Assembly: GCA_027422505.1 (NCBI GenBank)
Contig: JAPQWV010000730.1
Coordinates: 124,001 to 188,000, forward strand
DNA length: 64,000 nt
Reading direction: 5' to 3'
Source of the DNA: Craterostigma plantagineum
Taxonomy: Eukaryota; Streptophyta; Magnoliopsida; Lamiales; Linderniaceae
A program made the translations under genes and the position numbers. The notes beneath the pieces were generated by a model. The model worked only from the letters and a program-made list of their open reading frames with translations, made no database searches and was not told the origin of the DNA. Shown here in pieces: positions 12,101 to 22,945 of the stretch. Numbering within the stretch: the stretch's first letter is position 1; every line of letters begins with the position of its first letter.

Positions 12101-12781
12101 TCTTCCCGCAGTGATGATACTCAAGATCCTTATATTTTGATCTTGACTTGCTTCTTCCTCTGCTCTTGCCTCAGTTGCTCTGGCGCACATGTCTACTTCT
12201 CCCCCTATTTTCAGTAACCATCAGCTCGGATTCTAACGAAGTACCTTGCGTTTTCCTTGTCACCTCCTCATTCAAAATGTCGCTCTTGACATACTCTAAG
12301 GTTACCAAACCATTGGGGGCCGAATTGGTCGATGAAAGTCTAAACTTTCCCAAAAATCGGGGAGAGTATTTAACAACCATAAACCGAGAACCTCCGATTC
12401 AAACTTAACGCCCATGCCAAACAACTTATCAAACACCCTTGAAACTCATTGATCTGATCAGAAACGACGTGTTTTCTTGATATCGCAAATGCATCTCCTG
12501 CTTCAGAAGAAACAATTTATTGTTACCTGTTTTGGACGCATATATTGTCTCAAGCTTTTTCCACAACGACTTCGCATGCGCCACACCCATTGCCGAATAA
12601 AACCACATACTTGAAGATGCTCGAATTGCTCATCATTTTTGAATCGGGCTTTGATAAAATGAAGACCGAAAAATGTGAATTCTTCACAAATAGTAGATCC
12701 TTCATCTTGTCCTTCCATTTGTGATAATTCGTGCCATTCAAACAAACCAATCTGCCCTTTATTTTTATAGTGGCAGCTCAT
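9109..12781 (-). pseudogene. Copia-1 gag-pol, multiply broken
   Basis: Minus-strand pieces in order: gag with [19 protein letters not shown] (12550-12750); a degenerate zinc knuckle YHHCGKKGHIKRYC near 12080-12121, whose first cysteine is tyrosine; a protease motif WVLDSGAAYHV near 11910-11945; GAG-pre-integrase and integrase with HSDVCGH and FIDDHSRKLWV (11212-11523); the NGLAERMNKTLMERVR segment (10950-11153); reverse transcriptase (9877-10943); and RNase H with LVGYTDSDLAGDVDTRKSTLGYV (9109-9615). At least six frame breaks separate these. The element cannot encode its own proteins. Confidence 0.9.
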
Positions 12782-12846
12782 TTTCTCGGGCGTTTTCTAA
12801 ATTTGCCTCCGTTCTGCACACATGAAAAGAATACCAACAAAGCCAA

Positions 12847-12867
12847 CCAAAAGCTCTGATACCACTC
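12847..12867 (-). promoter_or_regulatory. Copia-1 primer-binding site
   Basis: The minus strand immediately inside the 5' LTR reads GAGTGGTATCAGAGC. This is the initiator-tRNA-Met-complementary PBS used by most plant Copia elements, and it fixes the element's orientation. Confidence 0.9.
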
Positions 12868-13476
12868 TGTTAGGATCGGACGGCACCAACAACGGAATAT
12901 TACGGCAATGAACACGTATCGACAGCACAAGAATTATGAACGCAGTGAAATAATGGGAAAAACACAGCAACATAACGTGAAAAACCCCCTTCAAATCGAT
13001 GGGGTAAAAACCACGAGACCAAACGATGCAAAATCCACTATCACCACTTCGAGTACAACAAGATCACACCCACAACACAACCACACGAGCTATGGTACCA
13101 AATCAAAGCTCCAAAAGTACCACAATTCAAAACAAGATCATAAAGATCAAATTCGCACAGAAAAACCTTCAAAATTCGTAACTCACAAACCAGATCTAGA
13201 AATGAAAATTTCGGATAAAATGAAAATCAACGAGTCTTCTACCTTCAATCCAAATTTTAGGTCAATCGGACAACATCACTCCAATTGTGAAAAATCCTAA
13301 CCTGTCGCTGGTAAGGAAAAGTGCTGAAGATTTGTGGTTTTCTTGAGCAAATGAGAGACCTGATCGATGCTTCCTGTAGTAGGTGAGATCTCCTTTGCTG
13401 CTACTAATTATTTGGGTGTTAAGTGGGCTGAGAACTGGGCTTTTATCCAATAGTTGGGAGCCCAAATAACACAACA
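12868..13476 (-). repeat. Copia-1 5' LTR
   Basis: This is the 609-bp upstream LTR in element orientation, paired with 8337-8961. Confidence 0.9.
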
Positions 13477-13739
13477 TATACCGTCCAATTATAAGGGATA
13501 TAAATGACATGGATCGCGTAATTAAATAAATCCGAGAGCTTCTTTTGCAATTTTCAAGTCATAGGGAGTTTGGTGCGTTTTTTTCATAACCACAAGGAAT
13601 ATTTACATTTTTCTGGCTTTGTTTTTCTTTTGATGGGAATTGGATTGTGGAATGTTACCTAGTGCACGAAATCATCTGTCACACAAATTGTGTCCCCCTC
13701 TATATCCCAAATGATCAGATCCGTTAAAATTTAAATTCG

Positions 13740-13925
13740 ACGGTTCACAAATTTTCTTTGTTATATATTAATTATTTTAATCCTATATTCCACCAAATCA
13801 TAAAATCGTCGTTTATGAGATTTATATGATAAAAATAAATAACACATCCAATTTATTCCTTGTTTTATGATGATCGATTTGATATCCATATCATATATTT
13901 TCCGATAATCATAAAAATCAATTTT
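13740..13925. repeat. Single arm related to the 1-673 fold-back element
   Basis: TTAATTATTTTAATCCTATATTCC..., ATCATAAAATCGTCG and GATATCCATATCATATATTTTCCGATAATC follow the same order as bases ~50-205 of the fold-back arm. About 75% of positions match by eye. No opposite arm is seen nearby, so it is a truncated relative. The rest of 13482-14246 shows no gene. Confidence 0.6.
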
Positions 13926-14246
13926 AACAGAGTGAGACATGAAATGGGATAGAAATTATGGGACAGACGATTTCGCCTCTTGGGTATTTTGCCTTGGGTA
14001 TTTTGCCTCTCATATTTTCATAACTTGAACCTCCCTCTGAAAATACACGAAGTTGACTTAACATGAGCCAACACGTCAAAAAAGCCCATTATCACTTCGA
14101 ATAAGATTTTAAATTCACTACTCATATTTTCGTTCAAGAAAATTACGATGGTCCGTAAATGTATTTATATTTGGCAAATGCTAACTCTATATACATTTTT
14201 ACAAAGTACGTGTCCATCTATCTACAAATTAAATTCCCCATAACGT

Positions 14247-15281
14247 TCACCTAACGGTTACCCAACCATCGCCGGAAACAGACCAATCACAACAGTCAAC
14301 CATTCCGTCAAAGTCAACGAGCGCTCTCAGCCTCCCTTCCGCCGCCGCCGGCGCCAACTCCGACGAGGGCAAATTCGTAATTGCACAGTCCACCGACGAT
14401 GATGCCACGTCGTCATCATCTTCAGGAAAATCGAACACATATCTGGGAGAATTCGTCGAAGCACAATTCCCTTCTTCTTCTTCACCATAATCGCCGCCGA
14501 CGCTAACGAAGGGATGACTCAGAAGCATCTCAGCCGTCCACCTGTCACTCGGATCTCTAACCAAGCACTTGCCTACGAAATCCCTTGCCACGTCGGACGT
14601 TACGCGCCGCCGCGCCGTTGACCAATCGCAGCCTCCAATTTTGACCGCCAATTCGGCCAGACTCGAGCACCCACCCCAAATCGGAGCTCCGGCGAGCAGC
14701 TCCGCCACGCAGCACCCCAAAGCCCAGACGTCCGACGCCGGACCAGGTTCTCCGCCGGCTAATACCTCCGGCGACATGTACAGAGGAGTTCCGCCCGTCG
14801 AACGGCCGACGGACGACACCACTTTCCTCGCCAGGCCGAAGTCGGCGATCTTCAATCCGCCGCCGGGAAATAGAAGAACGTTCTGAAGCTTCAAGTCGCA
14901 GTGGGCGTATCCCGAATCGTGTATCCGCCGCAGCCCTCTGAGAAGAGCTCCGGCGTGACGCGCCGCCTCGTTTTCCGGCATCCTCCGTCCGGCGGAGCAG
15001 TTGAGCTTTTCGTGCAACGTCCCCGCCGGCGCGAACTCTAAGAGGAGGTTGTACAGCCTTTCGTTGTTCTCTTGCGTATAGCAATCGCCGTAGCAGTTGA
15101 TTATCTCGGGGCAGTCTTTCAGTTCGTCGAGGATGGACTTCTCCTTTGCCAGCGCGGCGGCGCTCGACGCGCAGCAAGTCTTGACGGCCATCAGCGGCGG
15201 CGCGTCGCCGTTTCTGGCGACTGCTAAGCTCACGGTGGAGAAGCTTCCATGGCCAAGCTTTCTTACACGAAGCCACTTCAT
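14247..15281 (-). CDS. MAPKKK17-21-type single-exon protein kinase
   Basis: A 344-residue intronless serine/threonine kinase, probably a cytosolic or nuclear MAP kinase kinase kinase of the MEKK subfamily related to Arabidopsis MAPKKK17-21 (ABA, wounding and stress signalling). Visible motifs: G-loop LGHGSFSTV (residues 9-17), ATP-binding lysine AVK (K34), catalytic HCDLKLQN (127-134; the usual HRD arginine is cysteine, as is common in this clade), DFG (147-149) and GTPLYMSPE (164-172). The C-terminal tail after residue ~265 is acidic and serine-rich and ends WVTVR, a tail ending I recall from this group. The start is the first ATG, immediately before the G-loop. All catalytic residues are present, so it is probably active. 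GC content is high compared with its surroundings. Confidence 0.93.
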   Translation of the reverse strand: MKWLRVRKLGHGSFSTVSLAVARNGDAPPLMAVKTCCASSAAALAKEKSILDELKDCPEIINCYGDCYTQENNERLYNLLLEFAPAGTLHEKLNCSAGRRMPENEAARHAGALLRGLRRIHDSGYAHCDLKLQNVLLFPGGGLKIADFGLARKVVSSVGRSTGGTPLYMSPEVLAGGEPGPASDVWALGCCVAELLAGAPIWGGCSSLAELAVKIGGCDWSTARRRVTSDVARDFVGKCLVRDPSDRWTAEMLLSHPFVSVGGDYGEEEEGNCASTNSPRYVFDFPEDDDDVASSSVDCAITNLPSSELAPAAAEGRLRALVDFDGMVDCCDWSVSGDGWVTVR

Positions 15282-15446
15282 AGTTTACCTTCGAAAAAAG
15301 TACTTTCTTGATTGATTTGATGTCAGAGCTTTTGGTTAATGTTATTTATTTTTTCTTTCAGCCTCGTACTTGCTTTACTAGGAGATATGGGAAGAAAGAA
15401 AGTAGAGATAGATGTACACGAAAGAATGTGAGAAACGGTGGCTATT

Positions 15447-15458
15447 ATATATATAGGG
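15447..15458 (-). promoter_or_regulatory. Candidate TATA box of the MAPKKK gene
   Basis: TATATATATA on the minus strand lies about 165 bases upstream of the start codon at 15281. This is a plausible core promoter followed by an A-rich leader. It is based on position and composition only. Confidence 0.4.
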
Positions 15459-15459
15459 A

Positions 15460-17239
15460 TTGATTAAATTGCCAAAAAAATAAAAAAAAAATTTGATGTG
15501 GAAGGAAACGCATGAACCAACGTGTTGAAAATGTGTTTGCTATATAGAAACGCACGTGGTGGTCTTAAGGATACATCGTGGGAAGGAGAAAAATATATAT
15601 TCTGAAAAAAAAACGTGAATTTTACTTCCTTGGAATTTAATATGGGTCGATGATTGGTGCGCATGACTTTTGAGAGAGTTCTGACATGCTGATTTATTAT
15701 TTATTAAGATAAGGACTACTACTTACTAGCTTTATGAATGAATAGACAGCGAGGGCATAATATATTTATACACGAGTCGTTATTGCAAGAGATTAAGGTA
15801 ATGATGAAACTTTTAAGTCAAATGTGGAATACTAAGTTAGAATTTAGATACTTTGGTTGACCATAGACTTGGGCTTTAGAAATATCATAAAACGTTACAT
15901 AAGAGAATTTGATTTTTGCTTAGAGAGTAAGAAGAACAAGTTATTATGCCTGTTCGAAAAGATTCTACTTCGGAGTTGATTAGTTGTTGACTTTGGTTGT
16001 GGAATTGGCACTAAGACAGAGATGAAGAAAGAAGAGAATATGAATAATTGATGCATGAAATGATCCCACCAAACCATAAGAACCAATTATATGGTGGCAT
16101 TGACGATTTGTAGAAGGAAATATGTCATATATATCATTATCTCATAGGACTAAATAAAAAAGTGTATGATCTCCATATAAAGTTGTTACTTCATCTAATA
16201 TCAGTTAATTTTCGAATGGGACTATGTTTATGCTTGTCTACGGCACTCATGGCATGAATAAATGGGATTTTTTTTGGTATATTTTGCTTTGAATTCCTAA
16301 AATATGCTGTCTGTGTGACTTAGGACGGCGAAATATCATTGGAAAGGATTTGCGCGGCAGAGGGTCGATCCATAGCTGGAAGTTCAGAGATTTGATTCGA
16401 TAAGAACATATTGAATTGGAGTACAACGAGTAGTTTATCTTTTTAAACTATTAGTCTAAAAATATAAATTTAAAGATTTTAACAATAAAAAATTTATATT
16501 TTGTTAGTTGGGTTTACATGCTATTTATTTAGTCATTTGCGATGGGTATTATTGATTCATCTTTCTTATCACGTACATGACAAATGAGGTTTGGCATGTG
16601 CCACCAAAAGAAGCACTATGAAATAATAATATCCTTTTCGAAAGAAAAAGAACAAAAAAAAAAAAAAAAGAAACATTGGATATGGCTTCTAAATAGGGAG
16701 GGTCGAACCTGGACAAAGATTGGAATTGGAACAAAATATCTCAAATAAGGTATATATAATATCATATTTCAATAGTTTTAAGGGAATTTTACAGAAAAGT
16801 AATCGATTATAATAAAATGTTGCAAGTCAATACCATGTCAGTGTTTTTTTATTTGTAGGTTCCTAACAGAATAAATTTTTTGCACATTGATACCATCCCG
16901 CCGCCAAGACACGTTATATAACACATTTAGTTACCACAGAGAAACGTATTGTGGTATAAAACAGTGAAAAATGGTACATCATATAACACATTAAAGTAGC
17001 ATATAGAAACGTATGTACCATATAAACGCGTGACGTAATACGCAATACACATATAAAAAGTACGTCTGAAAATGGTACACACAGTCAAACAGGTATAAAA
17101 GATTTTCTAACACCGATTCAACTAGTTTTATTATGAGATTTAGTTTTGGGTGTTTATTGAGGCTTTTAAATTCTCAAAAAAATGTGGGAGCAAATCGAGG
17201 ATTGTGGGCCCAACTAAGTTCGTAAGAGAAAAAGTTAGA
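15460..17239. other. Intergenic DNA between kinase gene and tRNA
   Basis: AT-rich sequence with short chance ORFs only; I recognise no protein or RNA. 16800-17080 contains repeated phrases such as GAGAAACGTATTGTGG, with a similar phrase near 43070-43090, suggesting a small dispersed repeat. Confidence 0.6.
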
Positions 17240-17312
17240 CACGCCCAGTGGGACTCGAACCCACAATCGCTTGATTAGAAGTCAAGCGCCTTATCCATTA
17301 GGCCATGGGCGC
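17240..17312 (-). tRNA. tRNA-Arg (anticodon TCT)
   Basis: The minus strand gives a complete 73-base cloverleaf. The acceptor arms are GCGCCCA and TGGGCGT with G at position 73, and the D arm contains CTAATGGATAAG. The anticodon stem GCTTG/CAAGC encloses a loop with TCT, and the T arm is GTGGGTTCGAGTCCCAC. The pol III A and B boxes are intact and there is no intron. CCA is not encoded, as expected for a nuclear gene. It decodes AGA arginine codons. It lies 145 bases left of a recent Copia insertion. Confidence 0.97.
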
Positions 17313-17457
17313 TGTTGTAATAACTGTGATATTTTACTTTTATTATTGATAACGCCAAGTTTGATTTTTTCACCTTTACTGTATACCTACGCAACGTGTC
17401 GTCCACAACTTTGAATAAGATCCGTCAGATACTAATCCGACGCTTACTATCGCTATT

Positions 17458-17998
17458 TGTTGACGTGACCTTTGCTTTTGGAAATAACAAAATGCATGTG
17501 GCTTTGAATTGTCAGAGAAAGCAGAAAAAGTAATGAAAAGAAGAAAATTGATTGCGGCTGCAGTATTCAAACATCATGTGGGATCTTATTATTCAGCGCC
17601 GAAGCAAGTCCAAGGACGCACATGAGTTGAATATCAAATTCAACAATTGTTTTTCCTTCTTTTCACATCGAACAGCGAGGGGAAGAAAATGCCTATAAAT
17701 AGGCTTATTCAGTGAAGGATGAAACACACCACAGCCATACAGATCTTCTCCTCTCCTCTGATTATTTTCTGTAGCCTACTCCTAATATTGTTGTAGTGCT
17801 TTTGTAACACGTCAGTGTACGTGTCTGTAATCTCTCCACATAATAAAGAAGTTCTACCATCCGGCCCGTGGACGTAGGTCATTCTGACCGAACCACGTAA
17901 ATCTCGTGTCACTGTCCAAATTTATTTTTCGTCTCTTTTATTTATTATCGTCATTTTTCGGGCAAAATAATTATCGGGAATTTCCGCATATCCTAACA
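17458..17998 (+). repeat. Copia-2 5' LTR
   Basis: Begins TGTTGACGTGACC and ends ATATCCTAACA. It contains a TATA box GCCTATAAATAGGC near 17691-17704 and a U5-type hairpin CCGTGGACGTAGG...CCGAACCACGT near 17864-17898. Confidence 0.95.
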
Positions 17999-18038
17999 AA
18001 TTGGTATCAGAGCCAACCCGATTTATTTTTTAGCCACC

Positions 18039-20813
18039 ATGACGATAACAAAGATGTCAATTGAAAAGTTTGACAGAAATGTCAACTTTGCAATGTGGAG
18101 TCTCAAGATGGAGGCCATACTCATTCAAGACGGTTGCGAGGTGGCGCTTGAAGGCGCAAAGAAGAAACCGACCGAAATGAAGGACGATCAATTTAGTGAA
18201 TTGGACAAGAAAGCCAGATCGGCTATTATCTTAAATCTCTCTTACGAGGTTTTACAAGAAGTTGCCACGGAGACGACGGCCATGGGTATGTGGGATGCGT
18301 TAAAAGCTATCTACATGAAGAAGACTAAGGAGAATCGGCTTTATTTAAAGCAGAAGCTTTACAGTATGAAAATGATGGAAGGTACTTCTATTCTTTCGCA
18401 TCTCGATAAATTCGATTCTATCATTATTGATTTGGCGAACGTAGAAGTAAAAGTGACGGACGAAGATCAGGCCATAATATTGTTGTGTTCCCTTCCCTCG
18501 TCTTTAAAACATTTTCGTGACACGATTATATACGGAAAAGACACGATATCATATTCTAGTGTCAAATCCGCTTTACAATCGAAAGAACAGATAGACAGGG
18601 ATATTACGGGAGAAACAAGTGGTAGCCAGGCAGAAGGTCTGTTTGCACGGGGAAGACCAGAACGTAGAGATACTGAAAGTAGCAGATCTAAAGAAAGGTC
18701 GAAATCCAGGTACAGAAATAAAGTCTGTAATTTTTGCAAGAAAAAGGGACACATTAAAGCTGATTGTTTTAAATTAAAAAATAAGGAGAAAAATAATCAG
18801 CAATTTAATAAACCCGCCGAAGCTAGTTTAGCTGCTGATGAGAGCGATGGAACTATTTTTGTAGCAACTGCAAATATTGTTAGGTCTGATAATGAGTGGA
18901 TCTTAGATTCGGGTTGTTCTTACCACATAAGTCGGAGTCGGGATTGTTTTTTCACATATGAAAATTTTGATGGTGGATACGTCTTGATGGGAAATGATGC
19001 TCCGTGTAAAGTTGTTGGTAAAGGCACAGTTAGGATCAAGATGTTCGACGGAATCATCCGAACGCTCACCGAAGTCAGACACGTTCCAGATATGAAGAGA
19101 AATCTTGTCTCTTTAGGCACACTTGAATCTCAAGGGTGCAGGTTCTCAGGTGAATGTGGAGTTTTAAAGATTGCCAGAGGTGCCCTTGTCGTGATGAAAG
19201 CTTGCAGGTCTGGAAATTTATATATTTTGCAGGGAACTACTGTTACAGGTTCCGCTGCAGTTTCGACATCCCCGGAGGTTGATACCACGAGATTATGGCA
19301 TATGCGACTTGGACACATGGGAGAAAAAGGCTTGACGATTTTGAGCAAGCGGGGCCTACTTTGCGGTCAAAGTACAGGTAAGATGGACTTTTGCGAACAC
19401 TGTATTTTTGGGAAGCAGAAACGAGTCAGCTTCAATTCGCCACCAGTCCACAGGGCGAAAGGTACTTTGGACTATATTCATTCTGATGTATGGGGTCCTT
19501 CTCGTGTTCCGTCCAAAGGTGGTGCAAGATATATGTTGACTTTCATCGATGATTTTTCGAGGAAAGTTTGGGTCTATTTTCTTAAGCAGAAAAATGATGT
19601 TTTCCTAACATTTAAACAATGGAAAGTTTTGATTGAAAAGCAGACAGGAAAACAGATCAAGCGGTTGCGAACAGATAATGGCTTAGAATTTTGTGGAAGC
19701 GAGTTCAACGAGTTTTGCAAAAATGAAGGAATTGCTCGACATCACACTGTTCGAATGACGCCTCAACAAAATGGTGTTGCCGAGCGCATGAACCGGACGC
19801 TTTTAGAGAGAGCTCGATGTATGATCTCCAACGCTGGGTTGACAAATGATTTTTGGGCTGAAGCTATCGCCGCAGCATGTTATATTGTCAACCGCTCACC
19901 GTGTTCACCGATCAATTTCAAGACTCCTGAGGAAGTATGGTCAGGTACTCCTGCTGATTACTCAAACTTAAGAATATTTGGGTGCCCAGCTTATATGCAC
20001 GTAAACGAGGGAAAGTTAGAGCCTAGAGCTAAGAAATGTATTTTCCTCGGTTACGCTTCAGGGGTGAAAGGATATAGATTATATAATCCTGATCCCAAGT
20101 CACCCAAATTTATAATTAGCAGAGATGTTACTTTTGACGAGTCTTCTATGTTACATCCTTCGAAAGAGTCTAATAATTCTTCTAATCAAGAAAAGAAGGA
20201 TAGTGTACACAGCGAGGTGGAGCTCGAGATCAACAAAGATCCTTCAAATGATCCTGCTACGAGTTCAACAGATCAAGAGGACGAGCCAGAACCTGATTCA
20301 GATCCTGTTGAAGATGAAAGCACCGAGCAGGAATATTCTATAGCCAGAGATAGGGAGAGACGAGAGATTCGACTACCACAGCGGTACGTAAATTTAGTTT
20401 CGTATGCTTTATCAGTGGCACAAGAAACAGGTGGAGGCGGCGAACCTTCTACCTATTCGGAGGCAATTAGCGATGTTAATTCTGATAAGTGGTTGGTAGC
20501 GATGAATGAAGAAATGGAGTCTCTGCACAAGAACGGTACATGGATTCTTGTGGCGCCGCCGAAGAAAAAGAAAATAGTCGGATGTAAGTGGGTCTTCAAG
20601 AAGAAAGAAGGTTTATCTGGTTCGGACGATGCAAGGTATAAGGCACGATTAGTCGCGAAAGGCTATAGTCAGGTACAAGGTGTTGATTTTAATGATGTAT
20701 TCTCACATGTTGTTAGACATAGCTCTATTCGTGTATTGCTTGCATTCGTTGCCATGTATGATTTGGAATTAGAACAGCTTGACGTCAAGACGGCGTTCTT
20801 ACATGGCGATTAG
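18039..20813 (+). pseudogene. Copia-2 gag-protease-integrase-RT (first open segment)
   Basis: A 924-codon frame starts at the first ATG after the PBS. In order it holds: gag (residues 1-200); zinc knuckle [14 protein letters not shown] (from residue ~230); aspartic protease DSG (290-292); GAG-pre-integrase with HMRLGH and CEHC; integrase whose D (codon 19674) and E (codon 19782) are separated by exactly 35 residues, so the DD35E triad looks intact; and the N-terminal half of reverse transcriptase. The frame stops at 20813 because one base is missing relative to the downstream coding sequence, just after the HGD motif. All domains up to that point appear complete. Confidence 0.93.
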
Positions 20814-20827
20814 ATGAACAGATTTAT

Positions 20828-22008
20828 ATGAAGCAACCTGAAGGCTTCATAGTTGAAGGAAAGGAAGACCAAGTTTGTCTACTGAAGAAATCCTTATACG
20901 GATTAAAGCAGTCTCCAAGACAGTGGTATAAACGTTTTGATTCTTTCATGTTGGGTCATGGTTTCTCCAGGAGCAAGTATGATAGTTGTGTTTACTTCCG
21001 GAAGTTAAATGACAGTTCGTTCATTTATCTGTTATTATATGTTGATGACATGCTCATTGCGGCTAAGAATCTTTCAGAAATTCACCAGTTGAAGGCCTTA
21101 TTGAATGGTGAATTTGAAATGAAGGATTTAGGAGCAGCTAAGAAGATTCTTGGTATGGAGATTAGACGTGATAGAGGAGCTGGTAAGTTACACCTGACCC
21201 AGGAAAGTTATCTCACAAAGGTTTTGGAGAGATTTGGCATGAACGATGCCAAACCAGTCAGCACTCCTCTTGCTAGCCATTTTAGGCTAAGCGCTGCTCA
21301 GTCACCATCATCAGATGAGGAAGAAGCGTACATGGCACGAGTTCCTTACTCGAGTGCAGTCGGCAGTATTATGTATGCAATGGTATGTACACGTCCTGAT
21401 ATTTCACAGGCTGTTAGTGTTGTTAGCAGGTATATGGCTAATCCAGGAAAAGAACACTGGCAAGCAGTGAAGTGGATTCTCAGATACTTGAAGGGTACTC
21501 TAAGCTTTTGTTTGGAGTTTGGCAGAAACAGTGATACTCTCGTAGGCTTCGTCGATTCAGACTACGCAGGTGATCTCGATAAACGACGATCTCTTACTGG
21601 TTATGTATTTCGTATTGGAGGTTGTGCAGTTAGCTGGAAAGCTACTCTACAGCATGTAGTGGCGTTATCTACTACTGAGCAGAATACATGACGATTACTG
21701 ATGCGATCAAAGAAGCATTATGGTTGACAGGGTTATTCAGCGAATTAACTCAGAATCAGGGAGTCATTACTATTTTCTGTGATAGTCAAAGTGCGATCCA
21801 TTTGACTAAGGATCAGATGTATCACGAAAGGACTAAACATATTGATGTCAAGTATCATTTTATTCGTGATATCATTGCAGATAAGAAGGTGTTTATCAAG
21901 AAGATCAACACGAAGGATAATCCTGCAGATTTGTTTACGAAGGCTCTTCCAGTTTCAAAGTTCAAGCATTGCTTGGACTTGATTGGTGTTTTAAAATTGG
22001 TGAAGTAG
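20828..22008 (+). pseudogene. Copia-2 RT/RNase H (second and third open segments)
   Basis: Continues the reverse transcriptase with the catalytic YVDD box (21038-21049), then RNase H with DSDYAGDLDKRRSLTGYVF. A second one-base loss near 21677-21684 shifts the frame again. The remaining RNase H (CDSQSAIHLTKD, RTKHIDVKYHFIRD) and the C-terminus run in another frame to a stop at 22008. Apart from the two breaks the protein is complete, so this element probably moved, or would move, only with proteins supplied by relatives. Confidence 0.92.
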
Positions 22009-22094
22009 CCCGTCGGGGCTAAGGTCGGAGGGAGATAAAGGTATTACTAATCGAGGTAGAGTAATTTATGAAACCAAATGTCAAGGTGGAGATT

Positions 22095-22635
22095 TGTTGA
22101 CGTGACCTTTGCTTTTGGAAATAACAAAATGCATGTGGCTTTGAATTGTCAGAGAAAGCAGAAAAAGTAATGAAAAGAAGAAAATTGATTGCGGCTGCAG
22201 TATTCAAACATCATGTGGGATCTTATTATTCAGCGCCGAAGCAAGTCCAAGGACGCACATGAGTTGAATATCAAATTCAACAATTGTTTTTCCTTCTTTT
22301 CACATCGAACAGCGAGGGGAAGAAAATGCCTATAAATAGGCTTATTCAGTGAAGGATGAAACACATCACAGCCATACAGATCTTCTCCTCTCCTCTGATT
22401 ATTTTCTGTAGCCTACTCCTAATATTGTTGTAGTGCTTTTGTAACACGTCAGTGTACGTGTCTGTAATCTCTCCACATAATAAAGAAGTTCTACCATCCG
22501 GCCCGTGGACGTAGGTCATTCTGACCGAACCACGTAAATCTCGTGTCACTGTCCAAATTTATTTTTCGTCTCTTTTATTTATTATCGTCATTTTTCGGGC
22601 AAAATAATTATCGGGAATTTCCGCATATCCTAACA
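22095..22635 (+). repeat. Copia-2 3' LTR
   Basis: 541 bp, the same length as the 5' LTR, with a single visible substitution. It is followed by the CTATT duplication. Confidence 0.95.
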
Positions 22636-22945
22636 CTATTAAACGATCACTGAGTTTCAATTTCAACGGAATTAATCCTTCCGCGTTGGACTCGCCTTTA
22701 GCAATACGCATAAATATATTTTTCTTTTATAAATTCTTCTAAAGAAAGGGCTGAATGATTGCAAGGAAAATTTTATAACACCAACCTACTCTAACTAGCT
22801 AACTACCTAGAAAAAAATACTCTACCAACTGGTCTTCTATTCTATTCTATTCTACTACAACAATCCCAAGCACGTCCCTCCCCTCTCCTATCTTTAATCA
22901 CATCGATAGAATATCTAAGAAATTCATGTATATATTTATAGATAT

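Larger units (their letters stand above)
8337..13476 (-). mobile_element. Full-length but decayed Ty1/Copia retrotransposon (Copia-1)
   Basis: LTRs lie at 8337-8961 and 12868-13476, both TG...CA when read inward. A 5-bp duplication TATAC lies at 8332-8336 and 13477-13481. The element reads on the minus strand: next to the right LTR is a primer-binding site TGGTATCAGAGC (initiator tRNA-Met type), and next to the left LTR a purine tract (complement of 8962-8980). The order is gag, protease, integrase, reverse transcriptase, RNase H, as in Copia. The LTRs differ at many positions and the coding region is broken, so it is an old insertion. Confidence 0.95.
17458..22635 (+). mobile_element. Very young Ty1/Copia retrotransposon (Copia-2)
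   Basis: The LTRs at 17458-17998 and 22095-22635 are each 541 bp, and by eye differ at one base (ACACACCACAGCC versus ACACATCACAGCC). A 5-bp duplication CTATT lies at 17453-17457 and 22636-22640. The PBS TTGGTATCAGAGCC starts at 18000, and a purine-rich tract (AAGGTGGAGATT) precedes the right LTR. The internal region encodes gag-pol in Copia order with two single-base frame breaks. Protein similarity suggests the Tork/TAR group, inferred from memory of family motifs. Confidence 0.97.

Noticed and set aside
14557..15276. 239-codon frame overlapping the MAPKKK gene on the same strand
   Set aside because: It is a GC-rich shadow of the kinase frame, which carries all the catalytic motifs.
16549..16734. 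Short minus-strand ORF with Phe-rich stretch
   Set aside because: It comes from a poly(A) run at 16655-16670 and has no supporting features.
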